NCBI GenBank assembly: GCA_934668515.1
Contig: CAKUNS010000009.1
Coordinates: forward strand, 1 to 56,064
Length of the DNA stretch: 56,064 nucleotides
Reading direction: 5' to 3'
DNA from: an uncultured Eggerthellaceae bacterium
GTDB lineage: Bacteria; Actinomycetota; Coriobacteriia; Coriobacteriales; Eggerthellaceae
The notes under the pieces: model-generated
The model's database searches: none
What the model was told of the DNA's origin: nothing
What the model saw: only the letters and a program-made list of their open reading frames with translations
Made by a program: the position numbers and the translations under genes
In this document: positions 27,033 to 33,683 of the stretch, one piece after another
How positions within the stretch are numbered: position 1 is the first letter of the stretch
Layout of the letters: each line of letters starts with the position of its first letter

Positions 27033-27668
27033 TTAGTCCCCCAGATTCTTGTTGAAGATAGTGATGTCGCCAGCAACGTTCGCGTAAAGCGAGACCTTGT
27101 TGTCGGGATTCAAAGCCGCCCAGATCTCTTCGGGGGTGCCCAAGGCAACCTCAATGGGCTCGCCGGCGAAGGTAGGCAGCGGGTTGCCGTCGCCCTGATA
27201 GGTGGAAATGAAGTAGCCGCAACCTTCGTCAACACCCTCATAAGCGAAGAACTCACGCAGGCAACGACCGTTCTGCTGATGCTTCAGGATGGAGATCTCG
27301 AACGAGCCATCCTCGTTGATGACGGCGGAGATACGCGGGGTGAAGTTCGGGGCATCGGGCTCGAACTCGCGCTTCATGCAGCCCGCGCGGAAATCGCCTG
27401 CGTCGACGATGGTGTCGGTCTGATCACCGTTGGTAACCACCAGCTTCTCGCCCATCGTGCGCACGGGGTGGTAGATGATCAAGCTAGGGTCAACCAGCTT
27501 CGCAGGATCGTGGGCCTCGGTGCGAATACCGTCCTCGGTTTTCACGAACACGCGGTTGCGGCTGTTCTCGCTGCGCCCCATGATGAAGTAGTACACGCGG
27601 TCCTTACCCACCACAATGCCTCGGCCGGGATAAGGATTGCCCTTAAGGATATCGACCAGATTCTGCAT
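27033..27668 (-). CDS. purO: IMP cyclohydrolase, archaeal PurO type
   Basis: 211 residues, beginning LVDILKGNPYPGRGIVVGKD and containing YFIMGRSENSRNRVFV and GNGDQT-like nucleotide contacts (VVTNGDQTDTIVDAGDF). This is the PurO-type (PF07826) cyclohydrolase that closes FAICAR to IMP, unrelated to the N-terminal domain of bacterial PurH. It is the first gene of the operon, with an AAAGGAAG site and the ZTP riboswitch upstream; purH follows after three bases. Together they replace bifunctional PurH. Confidence 0.9.
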   Translation of the reverse strand: MQNLVDILKGNPYPGRGIVVGKDRVYYFIMGRSENSRNRVFVKTEDGIRTEAHDPAKLVDPSLIIYHPVRTMGEKLVVTNGDQTDTIVDAGDFRAGCMKREFEPDAPNFTPRISAVINEDGSFEISILKHQQNGRCLREFFAYEGVDEGCGYFISTYQGDGNPLPTFAGEPIEVALGTPEEIWAALNPDNKVSLYANVAGDITIFNKNLGD

Positions 27669-27702
27669 GCGCTTCCTTTCTGTCTAACTGTTCGCCCCAA
27701 CG

Positions 27703-27738
27703 AAAAAAGGCAAGCCCCTGCTTATGCAGTGACTTGCC
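27703..27738 (-). terminator. riboswitch-controlled terminator upstream of purO
   Basis: Minus strand GGCAAG (27738-27733) pairs with CTTGCC (27714-27709), followed by TTTTTT. The left arm is part of the conserved 3' end of the ZTP aptamer, so ligand binding and termination are mutually exclusive. Confidence 0.88.
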
Positions 27739-27809
27739 CAGACGGTCGGCTTGTATGTTGCGCTGCTCCCCCGTGGTAGCCACGTTATTCCGTCAGTCAC
27801 AGCACGTCC
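27731..27809 (-). promoter_or_regulatory. ZTP/ZMP riboswitch (pfl motif)
   Basis: The minus strand carries the conserved aptamer elements in order: GUGACUGACGGA, ACGUGG...CCACGGGGGAGC, and the near-invariant 3' block GCCGACCGUCUGGGCAA. The aptamer senses the purine intermediate ZMP/ZTP that accumulates when folate is short. It is followed directly by the intrinsic terminator and purO-purH, which consume ZMP, so binding should switch the operon on. Confidence 0.95.
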
Positions 27810-27913
27810 ACAGGATACCATAACGAAGCACGACACGCGATTGGCGTGGTACAATCTCGCCCGTCACTGAAAGAAATCCACGGCGCGTAAAGCGCCTATT
27901 AGAGAGGGAAATC

Positions 27914-28333
27914 ATGATCAAAGAGCTTGTACGCGACGAGGAGATCTTGAGCACTCCTTGCACCCCCGCTACCGCCGAAGACGCCGAGCTTGCGCAGGAT
28001 CTACTTGACACGCTTGCCGCACACGAAGATGCCGCATGCCTGGCCGCAAACCAAATCGGCGTGACGAAGTGCGCATGCGCCTACCTTGACGCAAACGAGA
28101 ACCCGCACGTCATGTTCAACCCCATGATGAAGCGCGCACTGGGCGCCTTCAAGGTTGAGGAAGGCTGCATCACCCGCGACGAACCTTCGAAGGTCACCCG
28201 CTTCGCTCGCTGCACCATCGAGTTCGACGAGATCAAGGATGGCAAGCTGGTGCACCGCAAGAAGGAAATGAGCGACTGGGATGCCCAGATCATCCAGCAC
28301 ATGATCGACCACTGCAAGGGCAAGCTGGTCTAG
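27914..28333 (+). CDS. peptide deformylase family protein lacking the catalytic glutamate
   Basis: 139 residues, close in fold to the short deformylase group. The motifs are altered: CLAANQIG (42-49) for GxGLAAxQ, EGCIT (83-87) for EGCLS, and QHMIDH (128-133) for QHExDH. The metal ligands Cys85, His129 and His133 remain, but the glutamate that activates water is Met130. A deformylase with this site should be inactive or do other chemistry. The ATG has a GAGAGGG site; a TACAAT box at 27850-27855 may be its promoter, and a GGCGC/GCGCC hairpin lies in the leader. Confidence 0.85.
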   Translation: MIKELVRDEEILSTPCTPATAEDAELAQDLLDTLAAHEDAACLAANQIGVTKCACAYLDANENPHVMFNPMMKRALGAFKVEEGCITRDEPSKVTRFARCTIEFDEIKDGKLVHRKKEMSDWDAQIIQHMIDHCKGKLV

Positions 28334-28463
28334 GCAGCCGCGGCGCGTATAGGCGAAGCCGTATACGCGATCGGCGGCGTTGCCAAAGGGCGTAGGCAGC
28401 CGCATAAAACCCCAGGCAGCTGTCGCTGCGCTTCCGAGGAAGCGCGCTCGGCTGCTGCAAACC
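28334..28463. other. GC-rich structured intergenic stretch with GGCAG(C/T)CGC-type repeats
   Basis: Variants of AGGCAGCCGC occur at 28333, 28394 and 28412 and again in the following terminator, and the hairpin CGCGTATAGGCGAAGCCGTATACGCG occupies 28345-28370. No coding potential is seen. It may be decayed copies of a small repeated hairpin. Confidence 0.35.
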
Positions 28464-28493
28464 AAGAGGCAGTCGCATATGCGGCTGCCTCTT
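28464..28493. terminator. terminator between the deformylase-like gene and ndpA-like gene
   Basis: AAGAGGCAG/CTGCCTCTT arms with an inner CGCATATGCG palindrome, T-rich on the plus side. It can serve both convergent genes. Confidence 0.7.
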
Positions 28494-28501
28494 TCATTCA
28501 A

Positions 28502-29602
28502 CTACTTGTTCTCGATGCTTCCGATGTTCTTAAGCTCGATGCGGATAAGGCCGTTGGCCGCGCTCGTAAACTCGATGAACTCGGGGTTCTGCGCATATTC
28601 GGCCGGGAACGTGATCTCGATTCCCGTGTCGGTGCGAATCTTATGGTTGCGCGTCACGCGCTTGGCAACTGCACGCTCAACAGGCGCATGATCGGGAAGA
28701 TTCTCCCGCTGAGCAGCCTCGACGAAACTCCGGCGCGGGCCCTCGTCTTCGAAAACCTCTTCAACGAACTCGTCAAACGGAACCTCATCGGAGTCGTCCG
28801 CATTCTCGGCGACATACGCCTTCGCTTTCGCAGTGGCGATTGCCGCATTGGCGCCGTATTCGGTGGCGATTTCCTCAACCAAGCGCATCGTGGTGTCGAT
28901 GAGCTCCTTACTGGAGGCCTCCATCGTGCACTGAAGTAGGCCTTGAGGGATAAGCCAGCGCTCCTCACCTGCGATTTCGCGGGCTTTGTCAACGAACTGA
29001 ACCGACATGTTGCGAACATCCACCAGCGCGAACGAAGAAATCTTCTGGGAAGGGCTCGGCAAGATGGCATGATGACGCTCGATGCGATTCACCGAAGAGC
29101 CGTCGTCGCCCCTACCCACTTCATGCATGAAAGCTGGCTTGCTCTCAAGCAACAGCAATCCGAAGTAGCGGGCGCTACGTCCCGCATACGCGGCGTCAAG
29201 CTCGGCCTGAGCAGCCGCAGCCTCTTCCTCGGACATTTCTTCCAAATCCTCAGCGGAAACCTTAGGGGCCTTTGGCGTGTCCTCGAAATCGACAACAAGC
29301 AAGTCGCTGGAAACCGGATGCTCCATGCGGCCGAGCTCGCTTCCGATGAATTCAGCAATCATCAGCGACAAGTCGATGAAGTCGTTATGCCCGTTCAGGT
29401 AATCGGAAAGTTCGTTTTTAAAACCGCTCTCGGATTCGAACTCGCCCCTTTTGTTGTCGATATTGCCCAGTGCATGCTTGGCGACACGCTGCACATACGA
29501 CTTCACGTTCTTATCAGAAAGGTCAAGCTCCTCCTGAGAGTACACGTTCACGCACGAAATGAAATCGAATACGTGGAGGATGGCATGATTGATCTTGAAC
29601 AT
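28502..29602 (-). CDS. nucleoid-associated protein (NdpA/YejK family)
   Basis: 366 residues, PF04245 type. It starts MFKINHAILHVFDFISCVNVYSQEELDL and contains FGLLLLESKPAFMHEV and PSPSQKISSFALVDVRNMSVQFVDK, the conserved blocks of the family, with an acidic, alanine-rich linker at 115-140 (EEMSEEEAAAAQAEL). YejK binds the nucleoid; its precise role is unknown. Start ATG with GAAAGAGAG upstream. It is a single gene between a shared terminator and the divergent lipoprotein gene. Confidence 0.85.
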   Translation of the reverse strand: MFKINHAILHVFDFISCVNVYSQEELDLSDKNVKSYVQRVAKHALGNIDNKRGEFESESGFKNELSDYLNGHNDFIDLSLMIAEFIGSELGRMEHPVSSDLLVVDFEDTPKAPKVSAEDLEEMSEEEAAAAQAELDAAYAGRSARYFGLLLLESKPAFMHEVGRGDDGSSVNRIERHHAILPSPSQKISSFALVDVRNMSVQFVDKAREIAGEERWLIPQGLLQCTMEASSKELIDTTMRLVEEIATEYGANAAIATAKAKAYVAENADDSDEVPFDEFVEEVFEDEGPRRSFVEAAQRENLPDHAPVERAVAKRVTRNHKIRTDTGIEITFPAEYAQNPEFIEFTSAANGLIRIELKNIGSIENK

Positions 29603-29806
29603 GAAACCGGCTCTCTTTCGTGACGAACAACGGGAACAAACATTACCTTATGGAACGCGCGCGAGCAAACCAAAGCCGAGCATTCACAATGAACGAAGAA
29701 TGGGACAAAAGGCGCATTTGCCCCACTTCACATGGACGTGAAGACCTCGCGGCTAGATGCCCGCTTTCTTATAATCAAAGGACGGACGAGAATGATAGGA
29801 GCAGCC

Positions 29807-30589
29807 ATGAAACAATCAACTGCGTTGAAATCGCACGAGCGCACGGCGCAAAAACCTCTCATGGTTTTGGCCACCGTTGCTTTGACAGCGGTACTCGCAT
29901 TTGGTCTCACCGCTTGCGGCGGAGGCAAATCCGACGGTGCATCCGCAGGGTCGAGCGCATCTGCTAGCTCGGCAAGCGCACCGACGAAGAAACTCGAGCC
30001 TGCAGCCAACGCCAATCCGATTTATCTGGAAGCTGGATCGAGCACCGATCACGGCAAGCCAAGCGGCGAGTCCGACATGTGGTACGTTGACGGCGACAAA
30101 TCTAAAGGCGGATTGTATTTCGAGAACTTCCTTCCCTTGGCCCCGGTGTTCGTTGATGCAGACGGAAAGCAGCTTAACGAATACGGATACCCCAGCGCCG
30201 TCGAAGACAACCATCTGATCCCCGCCGAGGAAGGCGAAGGCAACTTCGACCTGATCTTCAACGATCCCATGACGTGCTACGACCTTGTGAGCGGCACGTG
30301 GTACATCCGCGGCGACTACAACAAGGAACTCGCTAAGATCGTCGACACTCACTGGACCAATGAAGACAATCCCAAAGATTCCTTCACCCTTAAAGCCAAT
30401 GGCACCATCGTTTGGGACAATAAGGAAGAGTCCACTCTGAAGACATGGGACGTCACTGCCATCGATCGCGTCACCCTGCTGTTCGAAGATGAGGAGTCGG
30501 GTTTCGCTTACGATTGCTTCTATGACGACAGTGGCAAGATGGTCAGGCTTGAGGGTTTCACCGGCATCTACAACCGCGACGATAAGTAA
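29807..30589 (+). CDS. putative lipoprotein, function unknown
   Basis: 260 residues from the ATG at 29807, with AGGAG five bases upstream. A charged N-terminus, then VLATVALTAVLAFGLTAC: a lipoprotein signal peptide with lipobox LTAC, so the mature protein is probably anchored outside the membrane at Cys. A Gly/Ser/Ala-rich linker (45-70) precedes a compact domain containing SDMWYVDGDKSKGGLYFEN, SGTWYIRGDYNKELAKIVD and TFTL-like beta repeats. I recognise no family. A TATAAT box lies at 29770-29775. An ATG at 29792 is an alternative start. Confidence 0.8.
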   Translation: MKQSTALKSHERTAQKPLMVLATVALTAVLAFGLTACGGGKSDGASAGSSASASSASAPTKKLEPAANANPIYLEAGSSTDHGKPSGESDMWYVDGDKSKGGLYFENFLPLAPVFVDADGKQLNEYGYPSAVEDNHLIPAEEGEGNFDLIFNDPMTCYDLVSGTWYIRGDYNKELAKIVDTHWTNEDNPKDSFTLKANGTIVWDNKEESTLKTWDVTAIDRVTLLFEDEESGFAYDCFYDDSGKMVRLEGFTGIYNRDDK

Positions 30590-30635
30590 CGAAAGCGTTT
30601 AGCAAGACACGAAACCGAAAGCGCCAGAAACCGCA

Positions 30636-30667
30636 GGGGCTCGGATGGAATCATCCGAGCCCCTTTT
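30636..30667 (+). terminator. terminator of the lipoprotein gene
   Basis: GGGGCTCGGATG, four-base loop GAAT, perfect complement, then TTTT. The stem is 12 bp. Confidence 0.85.
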
Positions 30668-30745
30668 CGTTTAACAGATCCTACGACCACGCGCCGTACA
30701 GGAAGTCTCAGTGACCAGCTTAACCCGCTGGAAGCGTGGCGATGA

Positions 30746-31078
30746 TTAGTAACCTTCGTAGGACAGCCAGTGAACTTTCTTGGCGTCGATGCGGGCGGAA
30801 CCCGATTCGAAGAAGAACTCGACAAGACCGGGACGCGATTCAACAACGCGATCGATCATGGTGTCGGTCATGTCGTCAATCTCGATATTGAAGTCGACGA
30901 TTTCCTCGAACGACATCTCGCCTACCGGCTTGGTGATATCAGTTCCGGGAATGCCATAGTGATTGTCGATACTGAAGGTGAGCGAATCCTTCTTGCAATA
31001 CAGGTAACCAATCCAGTAGCCGTTGAACTGGTTGTTCTCGTCAATCGCTTTCGAAATCGACTCGATCGTTTCGGACAT
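30746..31078 (-). CDS. hypothetical protein, 110 residues
   Basis: A small acidic soluble protein with no signal or membrane segment. It has a strong GAGGGGGATTCTG ribosome-binding region before its ATG, and normal codon use, so it is likely real. Visible features: FNGYWIGYLYCKKDSLTFSID near the start, a run of acidic residues (FEEIVDFNIEIDDMTD) and ARIDAKKVHWLSYEG at the end. I do not recognise a family and infer no function. It stands between the lipoprotein and the AEC permease, separately transcribed. Confidence 0.65.
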   Translation of the reverse strand: MSETIESISKAIDENNQFNGYWIGYLYCKKDSLTFSIDNHYGIPGTDITKPVGEMSFEEIVDFNIEIDDMTDTMIDRVVESRPGLVEFFFESGSARIDAKKVHWLSYEGY

Positions 31079-31317
31079 CAGAATCCCCCTCTAACATGCA
31101 GCGTTGCGATGCAACCGCATCGACTCAGCAATCGAACAAACCGTCAGCCGCCGCATATCGCAGCGAAACAAATCAACACTCTAGCGCAAACGAGCATCAA
31201 ATGAAGGGATGGTGCCCGAAGCCCTCTTTTGGCAATCGCCAACGCGCAATGTGCTAGAACCAAAGCGTAACATCTAACGCCGCCGCGCGCGGCGTGTCTT
31301 TTGGGAAGCGCATTGAA

Positions 31318-32241
31318 ATGGAAACGGTCCTTATAAAGGTGGCGGCTTTCGTCACCATCATCATCGTTGGATACTTCGCGGGAAGAAGCGGGGTTTTTGG
31401 CCAACGACCCGAGCAGGTTGTCTCGAAAATCGTTTTCACGTTCACGCTTCCCTGCTCTGTCGTTCACGCATTTGGATCCGCCGAATTCACGCCCTCGCTT
31501 CTTCTGTTGGTTCCCGTGGGCCTTGCTTGCGCTGTCATACCCTACGCGGCCGCATTCCTTGCAACGCGGAACTCGAACCGCCGCGACCGCGTGTTTTACT
31601 TGCTGAACATCTGCGGTTTCAACATCGGTTGCTTCGCGCTGCCTTACGTGCAATCGCTGTTTTCACCAGAAATGGCCGTTGCCGTCTGCATGTTCGACGC
31701 AGGAAACGCCCTGATGATGACAGGCGGCGCATACGCGCTCACCGGAATCCTTGCGGGAAAAGACCCCGTCCCGAACTCAGGGAAGTTCGTCGCGAAGCGG
31801 CTTTTCAGTTCGCTCCCCTTCGACGCATATCTGCTGCTAATCGTACTGGCGATTTTGGATATCCAGATCCCGACGCAAGTCGTCGCCTTCACCGAGCCCA
31901 TGGCGAACGCGAACGCCTTCTGCGCGATGTTGATGCTTGGCCTGATGATCGGATTCGACACGGTTGGCCCCAACATCCGCAAGATCGGGGTGATCCTAGT
32001 GTCGCGCGCGCTTTTCTCGACCGCATTCAGCCTTCTATCTCTTGCGTTTTTGCCGTTTGACGCCACTACGAAAATCGTCATCTGCATCCTTCTTTGGGCA
32101 CCTGCCAGTGCTATGGGTCCGACGTTCACCCTTTGGTGCGGCGGCGATCAAAAGCTGGCAGGACTTTCGAACGGCCTGACGATCATTGAAGGAATCGCGG
32201 TCGCAACCGCGATCGTCTTGCTTTCCGGAGCCCTGGCTTAG
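31318..32241 (+). CDS. AEC family transporter (auxin efflux carrier-like permease)
   Basis: 307 residues, ten hydrophobic segments in two inverted five-helix halves, as in the AEC fold. Features: TIIIVGYFAGRSGVF, LPCSVVHAFGSAEF, NICGFNIGCFALPYVQ (helix-break motif N...P), CMFDAGNALMMTGGAYAL and GLTIIEGIAVAT. Bacterial AEC permeases move malonate, malate or other organic acids. I chose the ATG at 31318 (GGGAAG ten bases upstream); a GTG at 31294 would add eight residues. Confidence 0.85.
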   Translation: METVLIKVAAFVTIIIVGYFAGRSGVFGQRPEQVVSKIVFTFTLPCSVVHAFGSAEFTPSLLLLVPVGLACAVIPYAAAFLATRNSNRRDRVFYLLNICGFNIGCFALPYVQSLFSPEMAVAVCMFDAGNALMMTGGAYALTGILAGKDPVPNSGKFVAKRLFSSLPFDAYLLLIVLAILDIQIPTQVVAFTEPMANANAFCAMLMLGLMIGFDTVGPNIRKIGVILVSRALFSTAFSLLSLAFLPFDATTKIVICILLWAPASAMGPTFTLWCGGDQKLAGLSNGLTIIEGIAVATAIVLLSGALA

Positions 32242-32247
32242 CTCCGA

Positions 32248-33132
32248 TTAGTAATGGCGAGGTGAAAGAAGAGCACGAACGCGCTTCTGGCCATCGATGG
32301 CTTCGCGCAAGCGCTTGATGTAGTACGTCTGACCGTCAGCGATATCGATGCGCAGGCCGATTTCCGCCTGCTGATACAAAGCCAGCGCGCGAAGGAAATC
32401 GCGCTCGACGCCGTACGATTCACAATCATCCTCCATGATGATGTTCGCAATGCGAATGGCGGGCTGCGCGATCTCTACCTCGGAATTCGCCAACGACAGG
32501 CTGCGCTCATACAAGTAGTACGCTTTGGCCTTGTCGACGGGAACACCGCGGCCGCGGCTGAACATATCGCCCAACTTGTAAACAGCCTCGCAAGAAGGGC
32601 TTAGCGCGGCAGCAAGCGAGTAAAAGCGATACGCCGCAGCGTAGTCGGGCTCGCCCGTGCGTCCATATTCGTAAATGTAGCCAAGGTTGATGATGGACTG
32701 ATAACAGCCATGATCCATGGCTTCCTCGTAAAGCTCGGCTGCCATATGATAATCCTGCTCAACGATGTCGCCCATGTAGTACAGGGCGCCAAGATCGTTC
32801 ATGCACGCGGCGCTGCCGTTTCCAATGCCGATCTTATAGCAGGTCACCAGCGCATCGGCAACTTCGGGATGGTTTGCCGCCGCATGGCCGATGCGGTCTT
32901 TGTTTTGAGCGGCAAACATGGCGAATTCATCCCCGCCGCTGTTCATAACGACTTGGGTCATTTGGTTGATCAAGAGGGTGATTGGATCGGGGCCCAAGGG
33001 AATATTCGTCTCGACGGCCTGATCGTCCACTTCAGGCGAATCGTCTTGGAAAACAAGTTCGACACCGGCAAGATCGGCCAGTTGTTGGAGCTCTTCTTTG
33101 GAGACGTCATTGGATTGCATGCTCGCACTCAT
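32248..33132 (-). CDS. Sel1-repeat (TPR-like) protein
   Basis: About 294 residues. The C-terminal 200 form Sel1-type repeats: AACMNDLGALYYMGDIVEQDYHMAAELYEEA, SIINLGYIYEYGRTGEPDYAAAYRFYSLAA, AVYKLGDMFSRGRGVPVDKAKAYYLYERS. These mediate protein contacts; the partner is unknown. The N-terminal 60 residues are acidic and low in structure. No good ribosome-binding site precedes any start (candidates 33168, 33132, 33120), and the gene abuts a truncated phage fragment at 33159, so its native 5' region may have been displaced by the insertion. Confidence 0.75.
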   Translation of the reverse strand: MSASMQSNDVSKEELQQLADLAGVELVFQDDSPEVDDQAVETNIPLGPDPITLLINQMTQVVMNSGGDEFAMFAAQNKDRIGHAAANHPEVADALVTCYKIGIGNGSAACMNDLGALYYMGDIVEQDYHMAAELYEEAMDHGCYQSIINLGYIYEYGRTGEPDYAAAYRFYSLAAALSPSCEAVYKLGDMFSRGRGVPVDKAKAYYLYERSLSLANSEVEIAQPAIRIANIIMEDDCESYGVERDFLRALALYQQAEIGLRIDIADGQTYYIKRLREAIDGQKRVRALLSPRHY

Positions 33133-33158
33133 TTGGTCAAGATCACGACTGAAATCAA

Positions 33159-33452
33159 CTAACAATAGCATGCCGCATGGTCTGCTGAGTTGAACTTGCA
33201 ATTATGAGCGCAAAGGGAATGTGGATGGTCGCCCTTCTCCTTCTCGAGCGCGGCGATGCGCTCCTCGATCGTGGGGTCGGGCTCGCTTTTGGAGCCCTTG
33301 AGGTCGTTGAGCTGCGCGAGGTTCTCCTTGCTGCGCTTCTCCCACTTGCGGGACTCCTTGACGGCCTCCTCGTAGAGCGCCTTGTAGTCCTTCCCCTGGG
33401 TCTCGCCAGCCTGCGCTTGCTGCCCTTCCTGCTGCTGGGCTTCGTTTTCCAT
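33159..33452 (-). pseudogene. truncated phage head scaffold-like protein
   Basis: The frame starts at ATG 33452 with an excellent AGAAGGAGG site and reads a Gln-rich N-terminus, then DYKALYEEAVKESRKWEKRS and IEERIAALEKEKGD, the charged coiled-coil opening of Gp20-type capsid scaffolds. After about residue 74 the sequence becomes unrelated (HPHSLCAHNCKFNS...) and stops in front of the Sel1 gene. Intact scaffolds continue for over 100 residues. It is therefore a prophage remnant cut near 33225. Its place downstream of a minor-head gene matches normal phage head-gene order. Confidence 0.65.
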
Positions 33453-33467
33453 GCATGCCTCCTTCTC

Positions 33468-33547
33468 GCGCCGTGCGGCGCTTCGTTTCCTGCGCCCCGT
33501 GCGGGGCATGTCCTTATATGAAGAAAGCCACCCGTGCGGATGGCTTT
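33468..33547. repeat. three consecutive hairpins sharing the same GTGC loop
   Basis: GCGCC-GTGC-GGCGC (33468-33481), GCCCC-GTGC-GGGGC (33494-33507) and AAAGCCACCC-GTGC-GGATGGCTTT (33524-33547). The third, read on the minus strand, is followed by CTTC and can terminate tRNA-Leu. The shared tetraloop is unusual. Confidence 0.6.
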
Positions 33548-33560
33548 GATCAACTGCTTG

Positions 33561-33648
33561 TGGTCGGGGCGGCGGGACTCGAACCCGCACGGGCGATCCG
33601 CCCGCCAGCATCTGAAACTGGCGCGTCTGTCTATTCCGCCACGCCCCG
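33561..33648 (-). tRNA. tRNA-Leu (anticodon CAG)
   Basis: Minus strand CGGGGCG acceptor arm (33648-33642) pairs with CGCCCCG; anticodon loop TTCAGAT gives CAG; long variable arm GGGCGGATCGCCC is diagnostic of Leu; T-loop TTCGAGT; discriminator A and encoded CCA at 33563-33561. It lies between two phage head-gene remnants. Confidence 0.95.
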
Positions 33649-33683
33649 ATGTGATAAGATACGGATATGGACGCGCACCCTGG

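Noticed and set aside
25845..27779. 644-codon plus-strand frame across purH-purO and the riboswitch
   Set aside because: Antisense to two recognised enzymes and to the ZTP riboswitch; no start signal and no family.
33159..33611. A 150-codon version of the scaffold-like gene starting inside tRNA-Leu
   Set aside because: The first 53 codons lie in the tRNA and its terminator; the true start is the ATG at 33452 with AGAAGGAGG.
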